12,661 nt of DNA, taken from CAKTOF01 sp964523945 (GTDB lineage Bacteria; Bacillota; Clostridia; Oscillospirales; Oscillospiraceae). A program made the translations under genes and the position numbers. Shown here one piece after another: positions 1 through 6,256 of this stretch (the stretch's first letter is position 1; each line of letters begins with the position of its first letter). The DNA lies in contig CAZGBU010000060.1 of assembly GCA_964523945.1 (NCBI GenBank), forward strand, positions 1 to 12,661. The letters are read 5' to 3'. The notes beneath the pieces were generated by a model. The model searched no databases. It saw only the letters and a list, made by a program, of their open reading frames with translations, and was not told the origin of the DNA.

Positions 1-190
1 CGTCCAATGAGGAATCCCTCAACGATTCTTGGGTAATTGTACGGTGTTGCCTTAAAAATGATATGGTTATCCGTCACCTCATTTGCACGATTTGATCCGA
101 ATCTTTGCACAGTTTACGAATATATCAGCACAATTTTTGATTGTCTTAACCCTGAATATACGCTAAACTTTCTGTGTTGACAAGCACAAA

Positions 191-219
191 TTGCAATTGA
201 AGCGATTGGATGATACACT
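191..219 (+). promoter_or_regulatory. Candidate promoter for the ketopantoate-reductase-like gene
   Basis: TTGCAA (191-196) and TACACT (214-219) are separated by 17 bp, each matching four of six positions of the sigma-A consensus. This places the start site about 15-20 nt before the AGGAGG ribosome binding site. A perfect TTGACA lies at 177-182, but nothing resembling a -10 sits 16-18 bp downstream of it. The imperfect palindrome at 173-188 that overlaps the TTGACA could be an operator. Moderate to low confidence. Confidence 0.4.
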
Positions 220-243
220 GAAGTCAGGACACAGGAGGTTATT

Positions 244-1266
244 ATGAAACACTATGCAGTTGTCGGAACCGGATCAATCGGCTGCCTGCTCGGCGGCTAT
301 CTTGCCCACGCAGACTACGACCTGACAATGGTCTCCGCATTTCGCCGCGAGAGCGCGGCATTTCTGAACGAACACGGGCTGACCATCGGCGATCTGCAGA
401 GCGGCGGCGACCTGTTCCACACCGAAATCAACGCGCGCTTCCTCGGCGATCTGCGCGACGAGCGTTTTGACGTCGTCCTGCTTGCGCTCAAGTCAAACGA
501 CCTGGAGGAGATTGTGCCGAAGCTGCTCCCCTACCTGGCAGCCGACGGATATTTTGTCACATTTCAAAACGGAATCAATGAAGAGTTGATTGTGCCGATT
601 GCAGGCCCGGAGCGCGTGGTGATCGGCAGCACGTTTGCCGGTGGCGCACTCAAGGAGCCCGGGCACATGTACTCGCACGAGGGTTTTTTTGTCGTCGGTG
701 AGATGGACGGCACAATCACGCCGCGCGTACAGGAGCTTGGAAAAGTGCTCGAGTGCTGCCGGCCGACTGTCGTCTCCGACCACGCGCGCGCTTATCAGTG
801 GGAGAAAATGGGCCGCGTCTGTCTGTCCGTACCGAGCGCCTGCATATCCGGGCTGTTTCTGGGCGACGTCTTCATGGAGCCGCAGCTGCAGAAGCTCTTT
901 GCCCATCTGGCGCTGGAGATCTTCGCCGTCGCTGCTGCCGACGGCAACCCGATGGAGTCGCTTGAGAACAAAACCCATCAGGAGTGGCAGGATGTAGCCG
1001 ACGGGAAACTGACCGGCCTGGAACACCGGGACCCCGGCGAATGGGCGCCCGGCATTGTGGATGCGTATACCTCCGACATGCGGAAGGGGCTGCCGCTGGA
1101 GATTGGCTACACCAATGGTGCCGTCTCCCGCCTGGGCCGCCGCTACGGCGTGCCGACGCCGGCCAACGACAAGATTGTTTCGCTGGTATTTGACATTGCG
1201 GCCGGCCGTGCTGTGCCCGGCTTTGAACTGGTCGACCAGGTGCTGGCCGCCTGCAAAACCGTCTGA
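244..1266 (+). CDS. Ketopantoate reductase family (ApbA/PanE-like) NAD(P)-dependent dehydrogenase
   Basis: This 340-residue cytosolic dehydrogenase begins with a Rossmann-fold dinucleotide motif, G-T-G-S-I-G at residues 8-13. The family pattern continues with K83-S-N-D, the F-Q-N-G block (N109), a lysine at 188 in W-E-K-M, and a C-terminal S277-D278 / E286 / T-N-G block ending in G-V-P-T-P. These match the catalytic Lys, Glu and Asn layout of ketopantoate reductases, which reduce 2-dehydropantoate to pantoate for coenzyme A synthesis. The segment after K188 (R-V-C-L-S-V-P-S-A) lacks the asparagines usually found there, and residues about 236-268 look like an insertion, so the true substrate may differ. 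AGGAGG lies 6 nt before the ATG. No pan genes are adjacent, so the gene stands alone between its own promoter and a hairpin. Family assignment is firm; substrate is not. Confidence 0.88.
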   Translation: MKHYAVVGTGSIGCLLGGYLAHADYDLTMVSAFRRESAAFLNEHGLTIGDLQSGGDLFHTEINARFLGDLRDERFDVVLLALKSNDLEEIVPKLLPYLAADGYFVTFQNGINEELIVPIAGPERVVIGSTFAGGALKEPGHMYSHEGFFVVGEMDGTITPRVQELGKVLECCRPTVVSDHARAYQWEKMGRVCLSVPSACISGLFLGDVFMEPQLQKLFAHLALEIFAVAAADGNPMESLENKTHQEWQDVADGKLTGLEHRDPGEWAPGIVDAYTSDMRKGLPLEIGYTNGAVSRLGRRYGVPTPANDKIVSLVFDIAAGRAVPGFELVDQVLAACKTV

Positions 1267-1273
1267 ACAGTCT

Positions 1274-1302
1274 GGCCGCCGGGTGAGAACCACCCGGCGG
1301 TC
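1274..1302 (+). terminator. Hairpin terminator after the dehydrogenase gene
   Basis: CCGCCGGGTG (1276-1285) pairs perfectly with CACCCGGCGG (1291-1300) around a 5-nt loop, and two more outer pairs, one of them G-U, are possible. It lies just after the stop codon at 1266. The following T content (tctccattta) is poor, so termination may be incomplete, but the next gene has its own promoter starting at 1307. Confidence 0.65.
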
Positions 1303-1306
1303 TCCA

Positions 1307-1335
1307 TTTACAAACAGCCGCGCGCCTGCTACAAT
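1307..1335 (+). promoter_or_regulatory. Sigma-A-type promoter of the HAD hydrolase gene
   Basis: TTTACA (1307-1312) and TACAAT (1330-1335) are separated by exactly 17 bp, and each matches five of six consensus positions. The site lies between the preceding hairpin and the AGGAGG ribosome binding site, giving a leader of roughly 20-25 nt. It is one of the best promoters in the window. Confidence 0.75.
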
Positions 1336-1365
1336 AGCGGACAGAATCCGACAGGAGGCGCCCAT

Positions 1366-2001
1366 ATGGCACAGTATATTCTATTTGATCTCGACGGCAC
1401 GCTGACCGATCCGAAAGAAGGCATTACCCGCTGCGTCCAATACGCGCTCGAAAAGCTCGGCATCCACGCCGAACAGTCCTCCCTGCTGCCGTTCATCGGG
1501 CCGCCGCTGCCCGACTCGTTCCACGAATTTTTCGGCCTGGACGAGGCACAGACGCAGCGCGCCGTACAGTATTACCGCGAGCGTTTCGGCACAGTCGGCC
1601 TGTATGAAAACGAACCGTACCCCGCCATACCGCCGGTACTCACGGAGCTGAAGCGCCGCGGCTGCACGCTCGCCGTCGCAACCAGCAAGCCGACGGTCTA
1701 CTCCGTGCAAATCTGCGACCGGTTCGGCCTGCGCGGCTATTTTGATACGATTGTCGGCAGCGAGCTCGACGGCACACGCACGGACAAGGCCGAGGTCATC
1801 GCCGAAGTGCTCCGGCAGCTTGGCGCCCGGCCGGACGAAAGCTGCATGGTCGGCGACCGGCGCTTCGACATCGAGGGCGCGCACAAGTGCGGCCTGCGCG
1901 CGATTGGCGTGCGCTATGGCTACGCCATCGGAGACGAGCTCGAGCGTGCCGGCGCCGACGCGATTGCCGATACACCGCACGCGCTTTTGACGCTTCTCTG
2001 A
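1366..2001 (+). CDS. HAD-superfamily phosphatase, phosphoglycolate phosphatase-like
   Basis: This 211-residue protein shows all four HAD motifs in order. Motif I is D-L-D-G-T-L-T-D at residues 8-15, with nucleophile D8 and acid D10. Motif II is the threonine/serine in V-A-T-S-K-P (about 104-109). Motif III is the lysine in T-D-K-A-E (K141), and motif IV is G-D-R-R-F-D at 163-168. A helical cap lies between motifs I and II (about residues 15-85), with the F-I-G-P-P-L segment typical of the Gph/PpaX-type HAD-IA subgroup. Such enzymes hydrolyse phosphoglycolate, pyrophosphate or nucleoside monophosphates in the cytosol; the sequence does not decide which. AGGAGG lies 7 nt before the ATG. The gene is monocistronic, with its own promoter upstream and a hairpin downstream that it shares with the convergent sigE gene. 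Confidence 0.9.
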   Translation: MAQYILFDLDGTLTDPKEGITRCVQYALEKLGIHAEQSSLLPFIGPPLPDSFHEFFGLDEAQTQRAVQYYRERFGTVGLYENEPYPAIPPVLTELKRRGCTLAVATSKPTVYSVQICDRFGLRGYFDTIVGSELDGTRTDKAEVIAEVLRQLGARPDESCMVGDRRFDIEGAHKCGLRAIGVRYGYAIGDELERAGADAIADTPHALLTLL

Positions 2002-2011
2002 ACCAGATACA

Positions 2012-2039
2012 GACGGCAGGGCCTTTGTGCCCTGCCGTC
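2012..2039. terminator. Bidirectional hairpin between the HAD gene and sigE
   Basis: A perfect 11-bp stem pairs GACGGCAGGGC (2012-2022) with GCCCTGCCGTC (2029-2039) around a 6-nt loop. It sits between two convergent stop codons (2001 on +, 2046-2044 on -). Neither side has a strong T-tract, but the position and stability suggest a shared transcription stop. Confidence 0.6.
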
Positions 2040-2043
2040 GTGC

Positions 2044-2731
2044 TTACTGCATGATCTGCCGGCCGATCTCGTGGCGCAGCCGCAGCATGATCCGTTCTCC
2101 AGTCTGGATATGTACGACTGTGAAATTCCCATCAGGTCGGCGACCTCTTTCTGTGTTTTCTCCTGTCGGCCCCCCAGGCCGTAACGCATCTCCACGATCC
2201 GCTTTTCCCGTTCCGGCAGCCGCGCGAGCGCCTGGTGCAGCAGTTGTCGGTCGACGTCCTCTTCAATCGGCCGCAGGACTGTGTCGCCGTCGGTGCCAAG
2301 CACATCGGACAGCAGCAGCTCATTCCCGTCATAATCGGTATTGATTGGCTCGTCGAGCGAGATCTCCGTTTTCTGTCCGGAGATCTTTCGGATATGCATC
2401 AGGATCTCATTCTCAATGCAGCGCGAAGAATACGTCGCCAGCTTGATATTCTTATCCGTCCGGAACGCACCGACCGCCTTGATCAGCCCAATCGTACCGA
2501 TGGAGATCAGATCCTCCAGGTTTACGCCGGTGTTTTCAAACCGCCGTGCGATGTAGACCACCAGGCGCAGATTGTGCTCATGAGCGTCTGCCGCGCGTCC
2601 TCGTCCGTCAGCCGCGAGAGCAGCTCGCGCTCTTCCTCGGCTTTCAACGGTGTGGGCAGCACATCGCTCCCGCCGATATACATGACCTTGGCCGGCCGGG
2701 TCAGGCGCAGCACCAGATTCAGCAGCATCAT
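2044..2731 (-). pseudogene. sigE: sigE, mother-cell sporulation sigma factor, reading frame broken by two single-base deletions
   Basis: SigE directs early mother-cell transcription after engulfment begins and is made as a membrane-tethered precursor. The first frame (from 2731) gives 51 residues with the pro-sequence and the M-Y-I-G-G-S cleavage region, then shifts between 2579 and 2580: one G is missing from what should read ATG-GAG-CAC. The next frame carries region 2 (Y-I-A-R-R-F-E-N-T-G, D-L-I-S-I-G-T-I-G-L-I-K, R-C-I-E-N-E-I-L-M) and region 4 (K-T-Q-K-E-V-A-D, S-Q-S-Y-I-S-R-L-E). A second one-base deletion near 2095-2096 follows S-R-L-E. Restoring both bases gives a normal 229-residue SigE ending at TAA 2046-2044. 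There are no other stops or gaps, so a sequencing or assembly error is as likely as real inactivation. ATG abuts the spoIIGA stop, with GGGAGG upstream. Identity is certain; functional status is open. Confidence 0.9.
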
Positions 2732-3589
2732 TTAAGTTCCTCCCATCAGGGCCTGATACGCTCCGCCGTCCGACACACTCGTCGGCGAAATGGCAATCAG
2801 GCCGCCTTTTCGCGTTGTTTTTCCCATTGTCAGCACATCACAGCGGAACGCTAGCAGCATGGCGCTGCGCACGCCGACCGCGCGGTACGGAATCAGCCGC
2901 AGACGAAGCTGCGGGCATGCCTGCGCGCAGCGGCGCATCAGCTCTGTCGGCTGCCGGAGCGACTGCTCTGTGAACAGCGGCCGGGCCGCTTCCGGCAGCA
3001 GCATCCCCACCGCTGTAAGCTCTGCGACCATCACCGGCTGTCCGGAGATCGGATCGCGCAGGGTGTTTCCGGTGTCGCGCAGCGCTGTAAAGCGGACGCT
3101 TTTTTGGCCGAGCGCGGCCGTCACCGGAACCAGATCACCGCCGGAGTGCCCGCCAAGCCCGGCAAAGCACAGCGCCGTCAGCGCGTATGCCGCACCGGCG
3201 GTCAGCACCAGCGCCGGAAAATCCAGCGCGTAGCAGACCACCCAGCCCAGGACTGTCAGCCGAACATCCAGCAGCAGCGCCAGCGCTGTCAGCACGCCGC
3301 ACAATGCAAAGCTCAACCCCAGTACCAGCACGCACTGCCAGGCTGTACGCCGCTTGAAGCCATAGGCAATCAGGACCATCAGCACCAGTGCTGCTGCCTG
3401 TGCCGGCAGCGTCCGCAGCAGCGCAAGGCGCGGCAGCGCGCAGCAAACGGCGTACAGCCCGCCAACCGCTGCCGCCAGGGCCAGCCTTGCCCGCCGGATC
3501 TGCGATCCGCTCAGCCGCGCGCAGCCGAGCAGCAGCAGATAGTCGAGCAGGGCGTTGAGCGCGAAGACAGCATCGGCATAGACCACCAT
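2732..3589 (-). CDS. spoIIGA: SpoIIGA, sigma-E precursor-processing membrane protease
   Basis: SpoIIGA is the membrane aspartic protease that cleaves the pro-sequence of SigE in the mother cell once triggered from the forespore. The first 145 or so residues form about five hydrophobic helices and the C-terminal half is the cytoplasmic protease domain. It contains L-R-D-T-G-N (catalytic D172) followed by D-P-I-S-G-Q-P-V, and ends with the family's P-Y-R-A-V-G and L-L-A-F-R blocks. The start chosen here is the ATG at 3589, giving 285 residues: it has GGAGGG 7 nt upstream and the product begins M-V-V-Y-A-D-A-V-F-A-L-N like other family members. An in-frame ATG 30 nt further upstream lacks that support. 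The stop codon is directly followed by the sigE start codon, so the protease and its substrate are co-transcribed. Confidence 0.93.
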   Translation of the reverse strand: MVVYADAVFALNALLDYLLLLGCARLSGSQIRRARLALAAAVGGLYAVCCALPRLALLRTLPAQAAALVLMVLIAYGFKRRTAWQCVLVLGLSFALCGVLTALALLLDVRLTVLGWVVCYALDFPALVLTAGAAYALTALCFAGLGGHSGGDLVPVTAALGQKSVRFTALRDTGNTLRDPISGQPVMVAELTAVGMLLPEAARPLFTEQSLRQPTELMRRCAQACPQLRLRLIPYRAVGVRSAMLLAFRCDVLTMGKTTRKGGLIAISPTSVSDGGAYQALMGGT

Positions 3590-3613
3590 CCCGCATCCCT
3601 CCCGGCAGCTTCT

Positions 3614-3639
3614 GGACAAAGTATATCGCGCCGGACAAA
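3614..3639 (-). promoter_or_regulatory. Possible spoIIGA-sigE promoter with two Spo0A-box-like repeats
   Basis: On the minus strand a TATACT (3625-3620) lies about 30 nt before the spoIIGA start codon, with no convincing -35 at normal spacing. Two direct TTTGTCC repeats (3639-3633 and 3620-3614) are 19 bp apart. They resemble part of the Spo0A box TTTGTCRAA, and spoIIG operons are Spo0A-activated in Bacillus. The upstream copy overlaps the T-tract of the preceding terminator. The match is partial, so this is a weak call. Confidence 0.3.
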
Positions 3640-3677
3640 AAAAGAAGGTCGCAATTCCAACCGGAATTGCGGCCTTC
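3637..3677 (-). terminator. Strong rho-independent terminator of the DUF951-hisC-radical SAM unit
   Basis: On the minus strand a 15-bp stem (3677-3663 pairing with 3658-3644, one G-U pair) with a 4-nt loop is followed directly by seven Ts (3643-3637). It lies 14 nt after the radical SAM stop codon and insulates that unit from the spoIIGA-sigE operon. This is the clearest terminator in the window. Confidence 0.93.
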
Positions 3678-3690
3678 GCTCGCCTTGATT

Positions 3691-4563
3691 TTACAGTCCG
3701 CGGTTCGCTTCGCTGCGGATGCCCACTGTTCCCGCCAATGCCCCATTTATCAGGGAAATCAGCTTTTCCGAATCGTCCGGCAGCGTGCCCTTGAGCGGCA
3801 GATAATTCGACGCGTGATCAGACGTGAAGTGCAGCTTCGGTACGCGCAGCCCCGCAATCAGGTCGCGCGTTTCCTCCAGGCTCTGCGCCGGCGTGAGCAC
3901 CCGGAACGTTCCGCGCTGCACCTGATTGTACAGCTTGGTGCCCGGCACCGGCGTCAGGTTCATGCTCGAGAGGTGGTTCGGCTGCATCTCGTTGAGCAGG
4001 CGGATCGTGGATGCAATGTGCTCCACGCTGCCGTCCTGCCCGCCCAGACCGATCAGGATGATCGCCCACAGGTCGATCCCCGCCTCGATCAGGCTGCGCC
4101 CGGCACGCAGCATTGTCGCGCTGTCGACGCCCTTGTTCACTGCCTTGAGCACCGCGTCCGAGCCGGATTCCACGCCGAGATACGCGCGGCCCAGGCCGGC
4201 CTCATGCAGCTCGCGCAGCTGCTCGACCGTCTTGGAGAGCGTGCTCATCGGCCCGGCATAGGTTGAAATCAGCCGTGCATGCTTGAAGCACCGGCGCAGT
4301 TCCTCCAAAATCTTCAGCAGATGCTCCTGCGGGATCACAATCGCGTCGCCGTCACAGATGAAGATTTTCTCAAATCGGTCGTAGATGGCGGCTGTCTCGC
4401 GGATGTCGCCGATTGTTTCGTCGAGATCCTTGATATAAAACCGCTTACTCTTGTACATGCCGCAGAATGTGCAGCCGTTGTGGCTGCATCCGACTGTCGC
4501 CTGAAGCAGGAAGCTGCGCCCCTCGCCGGGCGGCCGGTAGATATCGCCGACATATTCCACCAT
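3691..4563 (-). CDS. Radical SAM protein of unknown specificity
   Basis: This 290-residue protein has an N-terminal cluster motif G-C-S-H-N-G-C-T-F-C (C26, C31, C34). The C-X4-C-X2-C spacing is one residue longer than the common C-X3-C-X2-C and is recurrent in a group of short radical SAM proteins resembling the Elp3/COG1032 type. F-I-C-D-G-D-A-I-V-I-P at 68-78 and G-V-E-S-G-S-D at 130-136 are the later SAM-binding barrel motifs. It should bind a [4Fe-4S] cluster and cleave S-adenosylmethionine to a 5'-deoxyadenosyl radical; the substrate cannot be read from the sequence. No B12 domain or SPASM extension is visible. GGAGGG lies within the end of hisC, 7 nt before the ATG, and only 3 nt separate the two genes, so they are co-transcribed. 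A strong terminator follows. Fold and cofactor are firm; function is unknown. Confidence 0.88.
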   Translation of the reverse strand: MVEYVGDIYRPPGEGRSFLLQATVGCSHNGCTFCGMYKSKRFYIKDLDETIGDIRETAAIYDRFEKIFICDGDAIVIPQEHLLKILEELRRCFKHARLISTYAGPMSTLSKTVEQLRELHEAGLGRAYLGVESGSDAVLKAVNKGVDSATMLRAGRSLIEAGIDLWAIILIGLGGQDGSVEHIASTIRLLNEMQPNHLSSMNLTPVPGTKLYNQVQRGTFRVLTPAQSLEETRDLIAGLRVPKLHFTSDHASNYLPLKGTLPDDSEKLISLINGALAGTVGIRSEANRGL

Positions 4564-4566
4564 GGG

Positions 4567-5631
4567 TTATCCCTCCGTCAAATCTCGCAGCGCCGCGATC
4601 AGGCGCTCCATCTCGCCCGGCGTACCGACTGTGATACGCAGATAGTCCGCAATGCGGGGTTTGTTCCACCAGCGCACCAGGATATCGCGCGCGCGCAGGC
4701 CGGTATACAGCACTTCGCCGGTATGCGCCGGATGCCGCACAAACAGGAAGTTTGTCTTCGATGGCAGCACCGAAAAGCCCAACGCGCGCAAGCGCTCTGC
4801 CGTCTCATCGCGCGTCTGGACAATTGTCCGGCAAACCTGGTCAAAATACGCCGTATCCGCCACCGCAGCGGCCGCGGCAGCCATTGCCGCGCGGTCGACC
4901 GTGTAGGAATTGAACGAATTCTTCACCGTATCCAGCGCGGCGATCAGCGATGGGCTACCCGCAGCATAACCGACGCGAAGGCCGGCAAACGACCGCGATT
5001 TGGACATCGTCTGCACCACCAGCAGGTTTTCATAGCGCGCGATCAGCGGCATGGCGCTCTCGGCGCCAAAATCGACATACGCCTCGTCGACGATGACAAC
5101 ATGGTCCGGATTGCTGCGGACGAGCTGCTCAATTGCATCGAGCCTGACCGCCAGGCTAGTCGGCGCGTTGGGATTTGCAAGCACGACCGTTCCGTCGTTC
5201 TGGCTCAGCTCGGCCAGCGGGATCGTGAAATCATCCCGCACCGGCACCACCCGCGTCGCCGAGCCGAACAGCGCCGCATAGACGGGATAAAAGCTGTAGG
5301 TCAGGTCGGGGAACACAGCCGGCAGCTGCGCGTCGCTGAACGCAGCGAAGCACAGCGCAAGCACTTCGTCTGATCCGTTACCGATGAAAAACTGCTCCGC
5401 CGGTACACCGTACACTTTGGAGAGCGCCGTACGCAGCACATCGGCGTTCTGATCCGGGTAGAGCCGGAGCGTCCCGACAGCCGCCGCGCGCAGCGCCTCA
5501 AGCGCTTTCGGCGAGGGCGGATACGGATTCTCGTTGGTGTTGAGCTTAATATAGGTCTGATCTTTGGGCTGTTCACCGGCCACATATGACTCGATTGACT
5601 GGATGCGGCCGGCCCAGTATCGTTTATCCAT
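4567..5631 (-). CDS. hisC: Histidinol-phosphate aminotransferase (HisC), PLP-dependent
   Basis: HisC transfers an amino group from glutamate to imidazole-acetol phosphate to give histidinol phosphate, the seventh step of histidine synthesis, in the cytosol. The 354-residue length is normal for the family. Fold-type I aminotransferase motifs are present in order: L-N-T-N-E-N-P-Y near residue 30, G-N-G-S-D-E at 84-89, N-P-N-A-P-T at 153-158, D-E-A-Y-V-D-F at 182-188, and the PLP lysine K211 in M-S-K-S-R-S-F-A-G-L-R-V-G-Y. GGGAGG lies 9 nt before the ATG. The start overlaps the stop of the upstream DUF951 gene by 8 nt, indicating translational coupling. No other his genes are nearby. Orphan HisC paralogues often also act on aromatic 2-oxo acids, so this copy may be broad in specificity. 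Confidence 0.92.
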   Translation of the reverse strand: MDKRYWAGRIQSIESYVAGEQPKDQTYIKLNTNENPYPPSPKALEALRAAAVGTLRLYPDQNADVLRTALSKVYGVPAEQFFIGNGSDEVLALCFAAFSDAQLPAVFPDLTYSFYPVYAALFGSATRVVPVRDDFTIPLAELSQNDGTVVLANPNAPTSLAVRLDAIEQLVRSNPDHVVIVDEAYVDFGAESAMPLIARYENLLVVQTMSKSRSFAGLRVGYAAGSPSLIAALDTVKNSFNSYTVDRAAMAAAAAAVADTAYFDQVCRTIVQTRDETAERLRALGFSVLPSKTNFLFVRHPAHTGEVLYTGLRARDILVRWWNKPRIADYLRITVGTPGEMERLIAALRDLTEG

Positions 5632-5818
5632 CGCTGTTTTCCTCCCTGCGGATTTGCCGGATGTTCTTTTCCGCCTTGCTGCGCGGCGTCAGGATCTCAT
5701 GGCCGCAGCCAAGGCAGCGGAGCCGGAAATCCATACCGGTCCGGAGCACTTTCCACTCCCGGCTGCCGCATGGATGCGGCTTTTTCATCACCAGGATATC
5801 GTTCAGTCTCACATCCAA
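5624..5818 (-). CDS. DUF951 family small cysteine-containing protein, TTG start
   Basis: This 64-residue protein matches DUF951 along its length: D-I-L-V-M-K-K-P-H-P-C-G-S, then E-W-K-V-L-R-T-G-M-D-F-R, then C-L-G-C-G-H, and P-R-S-K. The cysteines C17, C35 and C38 plus nearby histidines could bind a metal such as zinc. The biochemical role is unknown; some members sit near chromosome-partition or translation genes. No ATG lies at the expected N-terminus. The TTG at 5818 is chosen because GGAGGG lies 7 nt upstream and the product then begins M-D-V-R-L-N-D-I, as in relatives. It is the first gene of a unit with hisC, whose start lies inside its last codons, and the radical SAM gene. Confidence 0.88.
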   Translation of the reverse strand: MDVRLNDILVMKKPHPCGSREWKVLRTGMDFRLRCLGCGHEILTPRSKAEKNIRQIRREENSDG

Positions 5819-5825
5819 ATGAAAT

Positions 5826-5831
5826 CCCTCC
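5826..5831 (-). promoter_or_regulatory. Ribosome binding site supporting the TTG start of the DUF951 gene
   Basis: GGAGGG on the minus strand lies 7 nt before the TTG at 5818-5816. There is no ATG or GTG at comparable spacing in this frame, so this site decides the start codon. Confidence 0.75.
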
Positions 5832-5881
5832 GCATATTCTTTACTCCAGCGGAAAAACTATCCACCAGGAGTTGATCAATC

Positions 5882-6190
5882 ATGTCTCTGACGATGTCCG
5901 CTACATTTACCAATTCCGCGCAGGCTGCAAGCGCCATGCGCCTGCTGCGCCAGGCCGGGATCGGCGTACAGCGCCTGGGGCGCCCTGCGCCGGTCGCATC
6001 GCCTGCACAGCCGCTCGACCCCGTGCCGGCCGCAGAAAACGCCGTTCCCGTTGCGCACGCGATCCCCTACCGTTCGACCGCGTCCGGCGCCGCCGCACCT
6101 GCCCGGTGCCACCTGGCCGTGACCGCCGAGCCGGATGAACTCGACGCCGCGCGCGCCATCATCTTCCGCTGCGGCGGCGTGCTGCACTGA
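5882..6190 (+). CDS. Small hypothetical protein upstream of the S1-domain gene
   Basis: I do not recognise this 102-residue protein. The N-terminus (S-A-T-F-T-N-S-A-Q-A-A-S-A-M-R-L-L-R-Q-A-G-I) reads as a strand followed by an amphipathic helix. The middle (about residues 32-72) is rich in Pro and Ala and probably disordered. The end (C-H-L-A-V-T-A-E, then D-E-L-D-A-A-R-A-I-I, then C-G-G-V-L) again reads as strand then helix. This beta-alpha / beta-alpha pattern resembles a small ferredoxin-like or ACT-type fold interrupted by a loop, which is an inference. AGGAG lies 10 nt before the ATG, a little far. It is divergent from the DUF951 unit and 66 nt before the S1-domain start, with no terminator between, so the two are probably co-transcribed. 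The antisense open frame here shows no family features. Confidence 0.6.
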   Translation: MSLTMSATFTNSAQAASAMRLLRQAGIGVQRLGRPAPVASPAQPLDPVPAAENAVPVAHAIPYRSTASGAAAPARCHLAVTAEPDELDAARAIIFRCGGVLH

Positions 6191-6256
6191 GACACCTTCC
6201 CCTCCGAACTGCATGCGCATATACTGGAGCAAATGCTGGAAACAGGAGGGAATCCC

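Noticed and set aside
3..95. Open plus-strand frame running in from the window edge to a TGA at 93-95, a possible tail of an upstream gene
   Set aside because: Thirty codons can stay open by chance, the translated residues resemble no family I know, and the base composition is unlike the other genes.
1920..2561. 213-residue minus-strand frame as a complete protein
   Set aside because: Its N-terminus is mid-region-2 of SigE with no ribosome binding site, and its last 50 or so residues are out-of-frame sequence after the second deletion, running across the intergenic hairpin into the HAD gene.
4279..5373. 364-residue plus-strand frame across hisC and the radical SAM gene
   Set aside because: It is the antisense shadow of two well-identified genes and reads as Arg/His/Gln-rich sequence without domains.
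5819..5881. Forespore sigma-factor promoter (GCATA element) before the hypothetical gene
   Set aside because: A GCATA is present but no matching -10 element occurs at 15-18 bp, so the resemblance is not supported.
6197..6225. Possible internal promoter before the S1-domain gene (TATACT at 6220-6225)
   Set aside because: The hexamer 17 bp upstream (TTCCCC) is a poor -35 and there is no extended -10, so the site is not better than chance.
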